Assembly: GCA_041601535.1 (NCBI GenBank)
Contig: JBFIHZ010000169.1
Coordinates: 1 to 8,345 of the forward strand
Direction of reading: 5' to 3'
Source of the DNA: JBFIHZ01 sp041601535
GTDB taxonomy: Bacteria > Pseudomonadota > Gammaproteobacteria > Xanthomonadales > SZUA-36
DNA length: 8,345 bases
Shown: positions 1 to 6,651 of the stretch, one piece after another
Position numbering within the stretch: the stretch's first letter is position 1
Layout: each line of letters begins with the position of its first letter
Program-made: the position numbers and the translations under genes
The notes under the pieces: model-generated
Database searches by the model: none
Told to the model about the DNA's origin: nothing
What the model saw: only the letters and a program-made list of their open reading frames with translations

Positions 1-813
1 CTTGAACCACAACAGGCGGCCGGAATCTGCAGCCACCGAAGCCACGCGGTTTTTATAACTGGATACGATCAGGTCCGAGGCGACAATAACCATCTGGGTG
101 CCGATATCAGCCAGCCGTTCCAGTTCGGTGCGGCCGTCGGGCGAGACCACGGACTGGGTCCATACCAGACTGCCGTCGGTCACTTTCAGGGCGGTCACCG
201 TGCCATCATCGTAACCAATGTACACCGTGCCACCGCGCATCAGGATATCGGCATTGCCCCGCAGGGTGAGCAGCGGAACGCTGTGGTCGTGAATCCACAG
301 ACGGGCGCCGGTTTGCGCATCCAGGCCAAATACCCGGCCATCAATACTGCGTGCCACCACCACGCCCTCGGAAACGCCGGGCACGGCTAGTACTTCGGAC
401 GACAGCTTGGCAATCCACACCTCGTTGCCGTTGGATGCATCAAACGCAATCACCGCGCCATCGAGCGTACCCATGACCAGCAGGCCATCGCCGACGCCGG
501 GGCCACCGGAGAACGGCTGCTTGGTTTTCAGTTCCCACAGTTTCTTGCCGTTATCGGCGTTGACCGCCGCCAGGCGGCCTTCATGATCGGCGGCGTACAG
601 TGTGCCACCGACGTATACCGGTGCCATCGCGACGCCTTCCTTGCCCATGCCATCGCCAATGGAGGTGGACCACAGCTTGCGCACCTTGACCGACTCATCA
701 AAATCCACCAGCGGCGCAGGATCACCCGGTTCCGGGTCACCCCAACTGCGAATCCAGGCGCAGCTTTGCAGCAGCAACAGGGACAGGCACATTGCCGCCA
801 GCAGCCGGATCAT
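1..813 (-). CDS. bamB: BamB, outer-membrane assembly lipoprotein (3' end outside window)
   Basis: BamB is the beta-propeller lipoprotein of the BAM complex, which folds outer-membrane proteins on the periplasmic face of the outer membrane. The first 271 codons are present and the frame is still open at position 1. Family members are near 380 residues, so roughly the last 110 are missing. The N-terminus is a lipoprotein signal peptide ending in LLLQSC, with the lipidated Cys at residue 18; Gln at -2 is slightly unusual. PQQ-type blade motifs repeat at about residues 82-95, 121-134, 161-174, 206-219 and 257-270, each with a D/N-G or T/S-G turn followed by a hydrophobic residue and Trp (for example NGKKLWEL, TGARLWI). 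The ATG at 811-813 overlaps the yfgM stop as ATGA, which suggests translational coupling. The next gene beyond the edge is expected to be der, from known gene order. The identification is firm. Confidence 0.95.
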   Translation of the reverse strand, partial: MIRLLAAMCLSLLLLQSCAWIRSWGDPEPGDPAPLVDFDESVKVRKLWSTSIGDGMGKEGVAMAPVYVGGTLYAADHEGRLAAVNADNGKKLWELKTKQPFSGGPGVGDGLLVMGTLDGAVIAFDASNGNEVWIAKLSSEVLAVPGVSEGVVVARSIDGRVFGLDAQTGARLWIHDHSVPLLTLRGNADILMRGGTVYIGYDDGTVTALKVTDGSLVWTQSVVSPDGRTELERLADIGTQMVIVASDLIVSSYKNRVASVAADSGRLLWFK

Positions 814-1469
814 GACGCAGCCACCTCGTCATCGATGATCACGCCAAGGCCTTCCAGCTTCAGCACCAGCGCTGCACGGTCACCGGCGCCGGATTCGAGT
901 TCGTCCAGTGCCTGCTGATATGCGGCAATGGCGTCTTCATTGCGGCCCAGCTGACGATAGATATCGCCGCGGGTTTCCGCCATGCGGGCGGCAAACCCGC
1001 CGACATCCTTGGCTTCGTCCAGCACTTTCAGCGCTTCTTCCGCCTGCCCCTGGTCCAGCATCACCCGGGCCATGCGGTCACGCGCGATGGCTTTCAGTGC
1101 GGTGGGCCGGCCATTTTCCACCACGAAGCGGTATTGCTGGATGGCCAGGTCCGGCTGGCTGGCCTCAATGCGGGCCCGTGCAATCTGCAAGGCAGCCAGC
1201 GAGGCATAAGGCGACTTGGCGTAGTCATCCTGCAACACCTGGTAATTGGCAATCGCCGCGTCGAGCTGTCCGGCAGTGAGCAGTTCATTCATCACTTCGA
1301 ACTCGGCGTAGGCCTGCTGCTTGCTGTTGTTCTGCCACAGCTTGTATTGATTGAAGCCAAACAGGCCGCCAAATGCGAGCACCAGCCCCATGACAATGGC
1401 GCTGCCGTTCTCGCTCAGCCACTTCTTGACGATCTCGCCCTGTTCGTGGGCATCATAAATCTCAACCAT
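810..1469 (-). CDS. yfgM: YfgM family protein, ancillary SecYEG translocon subunit with TPRs
   Basis: This 219-residue protein has the YfgM layout: a short cytoplasmic N-terminus (VEIYDAHEQGEIVKKWLSEN), one transmembrane helix at about residues 23-40, then a periplasmic helical TPR-like domain. The TPR signal is clearest near residues 165-190 (GDIYRQLGRNEDAIAAYQQA). In E. coli, YfgM associates with the SecYEG translocon and the chaperone PpiD and is linked to periplasmic chaperone traffic and envelope stress. That role is taken from the family and not shown here. The ATG at 1467-1469 is preceded by an AGAGAG element 5 nt upstream. The stop overlaps the bamB start by 4 bp, and yfgM-bamB is a conserved pair. 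A 109-bp gap containing a hairpin separates it from hisS. Nothing is missing compared with the family length. Confidence 0.92.
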   Translation of the reverse strand: MVEIYDAHEQGEIVKKWLSENGSAIVMGLVLAFGGLFGFNQYKLWQNNSKQQAYAEFEVMNELLTAGQLDAAIANYQVLQDDYAKSPYASLAALQIARARIEASQPDLAIQQYRFVVENGRPTALKAIARDRMARVMLDQGQAEEALKVLDEAKDVGGFAARMAETRGDIYRQLGRNEDAIAAYQQALDELESGAGDRAALVLKLEGLGVIIDDEVAAS

Positions 1470-1509
1470 TTTGTACTCTCTTGTGTTCGAATTCCGGTGG
1501 CCCGCTGTG

Positions 1510-1532
1510 CCGTGCCGACAGGCACCGCACGG
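1510..1532. other. Overlapping inverted repeats in the hisS-yfgM gap
   Basis: The 109-bp gap between hisS and yfgM (1470-1578) contains two mutually exclusive hairpins. The outer one pairs CCGTGC (1510-1515) with GCACGG (1527-1532) around an 11-nt loop. The inner one pairs GTGCC (1512-1516) with GGCAC (1521-1525) around a 4-nt loop. No T-run follows on the minus strand, so it is not a standard intrinsic terminator for hisS. It lies just upstream of yfgM and could be a leader structure, an RNA processing site or chance in GC-rich DNA. Confidence 0.4.
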
Positions 1533-1543
1533 GCAGGCTGCTT

Positions 1544-1549
1544 ATTCTA
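1544..1549 (-). promoter_or_regulatory. Weak candidate -10 element upstream of yfgM
   Basis: On the minus strand the hisS-yfgM gap contains TAGAAT, a five-of-six match to the sigma-70 -10 box, in an AT-rich patch (1540-1560) that stands out from its surroundings. No convincing -35 box lies 16-18 nt upstream. If used, transcription would start close to the hairpin at 1510-1532, placing that hairpin at the 5' end of a yfgM-bamB message. This is a tentative call. Confidence 0.2.
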
Positions 1550-1578
1550 AATTATTGACCGCCGTGGCACAGGAAAAA

Positions 1579-2859
1579 TTATGCGGGGTTTTCCACCAGC
1601 CAGTCACGCAGCCAGGTTTCCAACTGGCTCAGTTCGACCTGTTGCTGCCCGTCATCGCTGCGTAAATGCTTGATGGACACCACGCCCTGCTGCAGTTCCT
1701 CTTCACCCAGCACCAGTGCCAGCCGCGCACCGCTGCGGTCAGCCCGCTTGAACTGGGACTTGAAACTGCCGCCCGCCAGGTTGAGTTGCACACGCAAGGC
1801 AGGCAGGGCCTGGCGCAGCTGCTCAGCCAGCTTCAATCCAGTGGAGGTGGTCTGGTCACCCACCATCACCACGTACACATGCGGCGATTCCGCCGTTGGC
1901 TCACCCGCTTCATTGATCAGTTCCACCAGGCGTTCCTGGCCCATGGCGAAACCGATACCCGGCCAGGGTTTGCCGCCCTGCAGTTCCACCAGGCTGTCGT
2001 AACGGCCGCCGGCACACACCGTGCCCTGCGCGCCGAGGCGGTCGGTGATCCATTCAAATACGGTGTGGCTGTAGTAATCCAGGCCGCGCACCAGCCGCGG
2101 GTTGACCGTATGGGCAACCTGCAATTCATGCAGGTAGCGGCGCAAGGTATCGAAATGCTGTTGTGAAGCCTCACCCAGGTAGTCATGCAACATCGGCGCG
2201 GCGCTTACCAGCTCCTGCATGGCCGGGTTCTTGCTGTCGAGAATGCGCAGCGGGTTGCGGTCCAGCCGCCGCACGCTGTCTTCATCCAGCTGATCGTGGT
2301 GGGCGGCAAAAAACTCGCGCAATGCGGTGCGGTACACCGCCCGCTCGTCGGCGGTGCCCAGCGAATTGATTTCCAGGCGCAGGTCCCGCAGCCCCAACTC
2401 GTTCCAGATGCGCTGGCACATGGCCAGCAGTTCCGCATCGATATCCGGGCCAGCCGCACCAAACACCTCGGCGCCCACCTGGTGGAACTGACGGGTACGG
2501 CCTTTTTGCGGCCGCTCACGGCGGAACATCGGGCCGGCATACCACAAGCGCAGCGGCGCGGCATACAGCAGGCCGTTTTGCAATACCGCACGCACCACCC
2601 CGGCCGTCCCTTCCGGGCGCAGACTCAGCTGGTCGCCGTTGCGGTCTTCAAAGGCATACATCTCCTTTTCCACCACGTCGGTGGCTTCGCCCATGGCGCG
2701 GGCGAACAGTTCGGTTTTTTCCACCACGGGAATGCGTATTTCGGCGAAGCCATAGCGGGCGAACACGTCCTGCACCGTGCGCTCCAGCTTTTGCCAGGCG
2801 GGTTGCTGGGACGGCAGAATGTCATGCATGCCGCGAATTGAATTAATGCTTGCAGTCAA
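1579..2859 (-). CDS. hisS: Histidyl-tRNA synthetase
   Basis: HisRS charges tRNA-His with histidine in the cytosol. From the chosen start the protein has 426 residues (E. coli 424). Class II synthetase signatures are in order: RPEGT at 81-85, motif 2 FRRERPQKGRTRQFHQ at about 112-127 with R113, the HisRS-specific RGLDYYSHTVFEW at 258-270, and AGGRYDSL at 283-290. A C-terminal anticodon-binding domain runs from about 333 to 420. The frame stays open upstream to 2961, but conservation begins at SINSIRGMHDILP. I therefore place the start at the TTG at 2857-2859, which has GGAG 9 nt upstream. There is no upstream in-frame ATG, and the first internal ATG (Met11) would remove the conserved SIRG segment. 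The gene is preceded by a 124-bp gap where ispG normally sits. Confidence 0.96.
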   Translation of the reverse strand: MTASINSIRGMHDILPSQQPAWQKLERTVQDVFARYGFAEIRIPVVEKTELFARAMGEATDVVEKEMYAFEDRNGDQLSLRPEGTAGVVRAVLQNGLLYAAPLRLWYAGPMFRRERPQKGRTRQFHQVGAEVFGAAGPDIDAELLAMCQRIWNELGLRDLRLEINSLGTADERAVYRTALREFFAAHHDQLDEDSVRRLDRNPLRILDSKNPAMQELVSAAPMLHDYLGEASQQHFDTLRRYLHELQVAHTVNPRLVRGLDYYSHTVFEWITDRLGAQGTVCAGGRYDSLVELQGGKPWPGIGFAMGQERLVELINEAGEPTAESPHVYVVMVGDQTTSTGLKLAEQLRQALPALRVQLNLAGGSFKSQFKRADRSGARLALVLGEEELQQGVVSIKHLRSDDGQQQVELSQLETWLRDWLVENPA

Positions 2860-2983
2860 ATCGGTTTTCTCCGGTGGCCGGCTGGCGGCATGACCTGGTT
2901 GAATGTCGGACGAATTTTGCCAGGAAAGCCCGCAATGCGTACTGCGTGCCCGGAAAGGCAACGATGAGGGCCGTGAACGCTAA
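2860..2983. other. 124-bp rodZ-hisS intergenic gap, at the usual position of ispG
   Basis: In E. coli and Pseudomonas, ispG (gcpE) lies between rodZ and hisS. Here the rodZ stop (2984-2986) is followed by only 124 bp before the hisS TTG. I find no recognisable IspG fragment in it. On the minus strand a TTGCC...GGCAA inverted repeat brackets the middle of the gap, and there is no clear sigma-70 promoter. It may carry the hisS leader or promoter, but the sequence does not show this directly. Confidence 0.6.
2869..2872 (-). promoter_or_regulatory. Ribosome binding site that sets the hisS TTG start
   Basis: GGAG on the minus strand lies 9 nt before the TTG at 2857-2859. It supports that codon over the longer open frame upstream, whose first possible codon (2959-2961) is also TTG. 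The G residues belong to a short CCGG-CCA-CCGG inverted repeat (2871-2881) that could partly mask the site. That last point is inference. Confidence 0.5.
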
Positions 2984-4021
2984 TCAACCCTGGCGGGGTG
3001 GTGCCGGGTCCTCTGCAACCGGTTCATCGGCTGCTTGCGCCGGGGCATCAACGTCATTACCCAGGTTGAACCGGGCGACATTGCCCCGGGTATACGGCGC
3101 GAGATCCACTTTTTGCCCGTTATGAAACACTTCCACGGACGCGGCGCGGCCCAGCAGCATGCGGAACGGCGGGGCACCTGAATAATTGCGCCGGCTGCCG
3201 GCGCGCAGCAAATCCATCTCGATGCGGTTGCCCTGGCCATCAACAATTTCCACCCAGCTGTCCGCCGAGGTGCTGATCGACAGGGACTCCGCGCCGGCGG
3301 AACTAACCGGTGCCAGTAATTCTGTCGCCGGCGGAGTGTCCGCCGTGGCTTCGCGCTTGCCAATGGCCGCCCAGGCGCCTTCAGCGGCTGAACGATGGGT
3401 CGATCCGCGGCCATCACCCGCCGGGTTCATGGCGGCGATGGAGGCGCGTAAATGGGTTTTCGCAGGCGCCGCCATGGCAGCGGGTTCCTTGCCATCCGCC
3501 GCGGGTTTCGTTGTATTGCCTGACAGCGTGGGCGCATCAGCCGGATCCACACGGCCAGCGGCTGTCTCCGAGCCCAGCGTGCCGGCGGCGCGGATCATGG
3601 CCTCGCCCTGTGAAAAACGCACGGCTTCATTGGTGAACTGCCACACCAGCGCAATCACCACGGCCGAGGCCAGCACGTAGCTGGTGGCCTTGAGCCAGCG
3701 ATCACCACGGTGCCTGGGCAGGCGTTCCTTGAACACCGCCTGCATGGCCGGCTCAGTGCAGGCCACCTGTGGCAGCGCCTGTTCAATTTCGGCGGCGGAA
3801 ACGCCCAGGCGCTGCGCATAGCTGCGCATGTAGCCTTTCAGATAGACGGCGGGTATATGCTCGGTGTTGCCCGACTCGATGGCGCTTAATACTTCCGGCT
3901 TGATTTTCAATTGCTGCGCCAGGCCAACGAGATCCAGACCTTGCTTCTGTCGCGCTTGCAGCAACAGATCACCTGCGCTCAGCGGTATCAATTCAGATTG
4001 ATTTTCTTTATTCAAAGTCAA
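2984..4021 (-). CDS. rodZ: RodZ, cytoskeletal cell-shape protein (HTH-TM-DUF4115)
   Basis: RodZ links the MreB cytoskeleton to the peptidoglycan elongation machinery and maintains rod shape. The 345-residue protein shows the full layout. A cytoplasmic helix-turn-helix domain spans about 15-82 (LLLQARQKQGLDLVGLAQQL). A basic stretch precedes one transmembrane helix at about 111-128. An Ala/Pro/Thr-rich periplasmic linker covers about 135-245, and a DUF4115 domain lies at about 246-321 (SADSWVEIVDGQGNRIEMDL). Y60 and Y64 in the KGYMRSYAQRL helix align with E. coli F60 and Y64, reported as MreB contacts. The start is TTG at 4019-4021, overlapping the pilF stop as TTGA, with an AGG core 7 nt upstream. 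The next in-frame Met is residue 65, too late to be the start. The first part of the gene is noticeably AT-richer than the rest. Confidence 0.93.
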   Translation of the reverse strand: MTLNKENQSELIPLSAGDLLLQARQKQGLDLVGLAQQLKIKPEVLSAIESGNTEHIPAVYLKGYMRSYAQRLGVSAAEIEQALPQVACTEPAMQAVFKERLPRHRGDRWLKATSYVLASAVVIALVWQFTNEAVRFSQGEAMIRAAGTLGSETAAGRVDPADAPTLSGNTTKPAADGKEPAAMAAPAKTHLRASIAAMNPAGDGRGSTHRSAAEGAWAAIGKREATADTPPATELLAPVSSAGAESLSISTSADSWVEIVDGQGNRIEMDLLRAGSRRNYSGAPPFRMLLGRAASVEVFHNGQKVDLAPYTRGNVARFNLGNDVDAPAQAADEPVAEDPAPPRQG

Positions 4022-4788
4022 TTTCTCGCCTGTGCGGCTTCAGCCGAGTTTGGAAATTGGTCGAACAAATCCCTCTGGTAACGACTTGAAGCCTTGGTGT
4101 CCCCCAAAGCACTCTCAATACGGTAGCCCAGTAACAGACTTTCAGGGTTTGCTTCCCCCACCGATTCGAACCGTTGCAGAAATGCCCGGGCGGTCAAATA
4201 CGATCCTCTGGCGAAACTGACCTTTGCCATTGGAAGCAGTGCCGGAGCAAATTCTGCATCATATTCAAGCGATTGTCGCAAATACTTCTCAGCTTTGTCC
4301 AGATTATTTATGCCCAATGCGCATAAACCTGCATTGGCGTATGCCACCTGGGGGGTGCTGTAGAACGGATCCTTGACTGCCGTCTGGAAGTATTTGTCCG
4401 CTTCTTCGCCCTTGCCCTGCCCGCACAGGTAGACCGCATAGTTGTTGTTGACATCACCGTCTTCCGGGTCATATTTAACCGCCAGACGGTATTCTTCGCC
4501 GGCCTGATCGAGCTGGCCCAGGGTTTCGTACAGCACACCCAACAAGGTATGCGCAGGGGCGTAAGTGCGGTCGTAAGCCACGGCCCGCTTGAGTTTCTCC
4601 AGCGAAATCTCATACTGGCGGCGGTCCATGTACTGGCGGCCCAGAGCGGTATTGGTCTGGGCGGCACGGCGCGCTTCGCTGGGTTTGTCCGTCGCCTTGG
4701 GCTGCACCGGAGCGCAGGCGCCAAGCAGCAACGCCAGCAGCAGGCCGGTCAGCAGCAGGAAGCTTTTACGCCATGCCAGAGGTGTCAT
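4018..4788 (-). CDS. pilF: PilF/PilW type IV pilus biogenesis lipoprotein (pilotin)
   Basis: PilF is an outer-membrane lipoprotein with TPR repeats that guides and helps assemble the PilQ secretin of type IV pili. From ATG 4786-4788 the product is 256 residues (P. aeruginosa PilF is about 250). A lipoprotein signal peptide (RKSFLLLTGLLLALLLGAC) gives the lipidated Cys25. TPR units follow at about 45-78, 79-112, 113-148 and 150-183. The frame is open up to an ATG at 4909-4911 that overlaps the rlmN stop as ATGA, but that start would put 41 residues before the signal peptide. A GTG at 4804-4806 with GGAA 5 nt upstream is another option and gives 262 residues with Cys31. The 3' overlap with rodZ is 4 bp. 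Codon use in the last third is AT-richer than in the first part. The pilus machinery itself must lie elsewhere. Confidence 0.88.
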   Translation of the reverse strand: MTPLAWRKSFLLLTGLLLALLLGACAPVQPKATDKPSEARRAAQTNTALGRQYMDRRQYEISLEKLKRAVAYDRTYAPAHTLLGVLYETLGQLDQAGEEYRLAVKYDPEDGDVNNNYAVYLCGQGKGEEADKYFQTAVKDPFYSTPQVAYANAGLCALGINNLDKAEKYLRQSLEYDAEFAPALLPMAKVSFARGSYLTARAFLQRFESVGEANPESLLLGYRIESALGDTKASSRYQRDLFDQFPNSAEAAQARN

Positions 4789-4907
4789 GACGAGCCCGGC
4801 TGGCACACTAGTTCCGGTATTTGCATAACCCAGTTCATCGGTTCGGGACCTTATCACAGCATTACAACCATGTGGTTGCCGGTAATTTAGCGGATAGACG
4901 TGACAAA

Positions 4908-6023
4908 TCATGCATTGCCCAGGTTCACGGCCCGCTGCTCACGCAGGCGCTGGCTGCGACGGGTGCGGTCCAGCACTTTGCCCACCAACTGCCCACAGGC
5001 GGCATCAATATCGTCACCGCGGGTTTTGCGTACCGTGGCAATCAACCCCCCGGCCATCACGATGGACTGGAACTCGCGGATACGCTGCTCGGTGGAACAG
5101 CGGTATTCGGTGCCGGGAAACGGATTGAACGGGATCAGGTTCAGTTTGCTCGGCACGCGGCGCAACAGTTTCACCAGTTGCCGGGCGTGTTCGGGTTTAT
5201 CGTTTACCCCGTCAATCAGGGTGTACTCAAACGTTACGCTGCGTTTGTGCTTGTCGGACACGTACCGCTGGCAGGCGGCCATCAATTCCTGGATCGGGTA
5301 TTTGCGGTTGAGTGGCACCAGCTGCTCGCGCAAATCGTCTACCGGTGCGTGCAGCGACACGGCCAGCGCCACGTCGATGGAATCGCGCAGCCGGTCGATA
5401 CCCGGCACCATACCGGCGGTGGACAGGGTCACGCGCTTGGCCGCCATGCCAAAACCCAGGTCATCGCGCAGCAGCGACAGGGCCGGCAAAACCGCATCAA
5501 AATTCAGCAGCGGCTCGCCCATGCCCATCAGTACCACGTTGGTGATGCGGCGGGTGCCGTTTCGCTGGTGGCCGAGCGACTGGGCCGCCAGCCACACCTG
5601 GCCGATGATCTCGCCGGTGCTGAGATTACGGCTGAAACCCTGCGCGCCGGTGGAACAGAATGAACAGTTCAACGCGCAGCCCACCTGCGAGGAAATGCAC
5701 AGGGTGCCGCGGTTGGGTTCGGGAATAAACACCGTTTCGATGGCATTGCCGCCACCAAAGCCCATCAGCCATTTGACCGTGCCATCTTCCGACCGCTGTT
5801 CGCGCAGGATGGAGGGCGGTTCGATCACGGCAATTTCAGCCAGCTTTTGCCGCAGGGCCACACCGAGATTGGACATCTCGGCGAAATCGGTGATGCCGGC
5901 ATGGTAAATCCACTTCAGCACCTGCTCGGCGCGAAACGGTTTCTCGCCCATGGAGACGAAAAATTCGCGCAGCCCGGCCTGATCAAGGTCAAGCAGATTG
6001 ATGCGTGTGGGTGAGCCTGGCAT
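4908..6023 (-). CDS. rlmN: RlmN, dual-specificity 23S rRNA/tRNA adenine C2 methyltransferase
   Basis: RlmN is a cytosolic radical-SAM enzyme that makes 2-methyladenosine at A2503 of 23S rRNA and A37 of certain tRNAs, supporting translational accuracy. The 371-residue protein has the cluster motif CALNCSFC (C116, C120, C123), which binds the 4Fe-4S cluster and SAM. The two mechanistic cysteines are present: C343 (equivalent to E. coli C355, the methyl carrier) in DIDAACGQL, and C109 (equivalent to C118) in GTLCISSQVGC. E96 matches E. coli E105. GMGEPLLN at about 167-174 is the SAM-binding GGEP-like segment. The ATG at 6021-6023 lacks a good Shine-Dalgarno sequence. It lies 20 bp after ndk, so it is probably co-transcribed. 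All catalytic residues are intact, and this is a firm call. Confidence 0.97.
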   Translation of the reverse strand: MPGSPTRINLLDLDQAGLREFFVSMGEKPFRAEQVLKWIYHAGITDFAEMSNLGVALRQKLAEIAVIEPPSILREQRSEDGTVKWLMGFGGGNAIETVFIPEPNRGTLCISSQVGCALNCSFCSTGAQGFSRNLSTGEIIGQVWLAAQSLGHQRNGTRRITNVVLMGMGEPLLNFDAVLPALSLLRDDLGFGMAAKRVTLSTAGMVPGIDRLRDSIDVALAVSLHAPVDDLREQLVPLNRKYPIQELMAACQRYVSDKHKRSVTFEYTLIDGVNDKPEHARQLVKLLRRVPSKLNLIPFNPFPGTEYRCSTEQRIREFQSIVMAGGLIATVRKTRGDDIDAACGQLVGKVLDRTRRSQRLREQRAVNLGNA

Positions 6024-6043
6024 TAAGGGTGTCCGGGTGGCGC

Positions 6044-6469
6044 TCAGCGGGAGTTGATGTCAGCAGGTTCAAAGAAGCAGGCAATTTCCACCTTGGCGGT
6101 TTCCGGCGCATCGGAACCGTGTACCGCATTGGCATCGATGCTCTCGGCGAAATCGGCGCGAATGGTGCCCGGTGCCGCTTCCTGCGGGTTGGTGGCGCCC
6201 ATCAGCTGGCGATTGCGGGAAATGGCATCTTCACCTTCCAGCACCTGGATCATGACCGGGCCGGAGGTCATGAATTTCACCAGATCATTGAAGAATGGCC
6301 GCTCACGATGGACGGCGTAGAATTCCTCGGCTTCGCTGCGAGACAGCAACTTCATGCGCGCGGCGATGATTTTCAAACCCGCCTGTTCGAAACGGCTATA
6401 AATTTCACCAATCACGTCTTTGGCCACAGCATCCGGTTTGATAATGGAAAGCGTTCTTTCGATGGGCAC
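6044..6469 (-). CDS. ndk: Nucleoside diphosphate kinase
   Basis: Ndk transfers the gamma phosphate between nucleoside triphosphates and diphosphates through a phosphohistidine and balances NTP/dNTP pools. The 141-residue protein (E. coli 143) begins PIERTLSIIKPDAV, with the conserved IIKPD at 9-13. It carries the active-site segment NAVHGSDAPETA, with the phosphorylated histidine at H117. The start codon is GTG at 6467-6469, supported by AGGAG at 6477-6481 with 7-nt spacing. No other start fits the family N-terminus. It is the first gene of the minus-strand block, preceded by an AT-rich divergent intergenic region, and is followed 20 bp later by rlmN. Confidence 0.97.
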   Translation of the reverse strand: MPIERTLSIIKPDAVAKDVIGEIYSRFEQAGLKIIAARMKLLSRSEAEEFYAVHRERPFFNDLVKFMTSGPVMIQVLEGEDAISRNRQLMGATNPQEAAPGTIRADFAESIDANAVHGSDAPETAKVEIACFFEPADINSR

Positions 6470-6476
6470 TTAAAAA

Positions 6477-6481
6477 CTCCT
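6477..6481 (-). promoter_or_regulatory. Ribosome binding site for the ndk GTG start
   Basis: AGGAG on the minus strand lies 7 nt upstream of the GTG at 6467-6469. It is the best Shine-Dalgarno match in the window and fixes the non-ATG start. Confidence 0.8.
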
Positions 6482-6489
6482 GGTAATTA

Positions 6490-6504
6490 ATTGTATTTTA
6501 ATAC
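6490..6504 (-). promoter_or_regulatory. Candidate ndk operon promoter (-10) with overlapping dyad
   Basis: On the minus strand TACAAT (6490-6495) is a five-of-six -10 match about 20 nt from the ndk start. It overlaps a perfect 5-bp inverted repeat GTATT-TT-AATAC (6493-6504). The expected -35 position falls in the T-run and is poor, so the site would depend on an activator or AT-rich UP-like DNA. An alternative is TTGTGC with 18-nt spacing to TATTAA. The AT-richness fits a promoter region, but the exact element is uncertain. Confidence 0.3.
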
Positions 6505-6510
6505 TTTTGC

Positions 6511-6533
6511 AAAAAAAAACAGCACAATTGCTG
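6511..6533 (-). terminator. Terminator-like hairpin plus T9 tract, minus strand, upstream of ndk
   Basis: Read on the minus strand, CAGCA-ATTG-TGCTG (6533 down to 6520) forms a 5-bp stem with a 4-nt loop and is followed directly by nine T residues (6519-6511). This is the form of an intrinsic terminator, though the stem is short and only three of its pairs are G-C. No minus-strand gene ends just upstream. It could stop antisense transcription from the fadE side, act as a leader element for ndk if the start site lies upstream, or be chance. Confidence 0.3.
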
Positions 6534-6621
6534 AAGGATGGATAAACCGGGTGAATTTTACGGACATGTCAGGCAGGGTGCAATCAGCGCGGCAGCCGCG
6601 AAGGCCCTTAAAGTAGCCACC

Positions 6622-6651
6622 TTGACCCTATAAATGGCACAATCCTATGAT
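6622..6651 (+). promoter_or_regulatory. Sigma-70 promoter for fadE
   Basis: TTGACC (6622-6627) and TATGAT (6646-6651) each match the sigma-70 consensus at five of six positions, with 18-nt spacing. The start of transcription would be near 6658, giving a 5' leader of about 90 nt before the fadE ATG. I see no match to the E. coli FadR palindrome or to the Pseudomonas PsrA GAAAC-N4-GTTTC site over or next to the promoter. Confidence 0.6.

Noticed and set aside
1510..1532. Intrinsic terminator after hisS
   Set aside because: The hairpin is present but no T-run follows on the minus strand, so the standard form is not met.
2185..2841. Plus-strand open frame of 218 codons
   Set aside because: It is antisense to conserved hisS motifs, and its translation shows no recognisable domain.
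2860..2961. 34-residue N-terminal extension of HisRS
   Set aside because: It begins at a TTG, has no similarity to HisRS N-termini, and the TTG at 2857-2859 has a ribosome site and restores the usual length.
4900..5907. Long plus-strand open frame (335 codons) and a 280-codon one at 4821-5663
   Set aside because: Both lie antisense to rlmN, whose frame carries every catalytic residue of its family. The plus-strand translations are Arg/Ser-rich or His/Gln-rich with no domain, typical of mirror frames in GC-rich DNA.
6005..6490. Plus-strand open frame of 161 codons
   Set aside because: It is antisense to ndk, which is complete with its active-site histidine.
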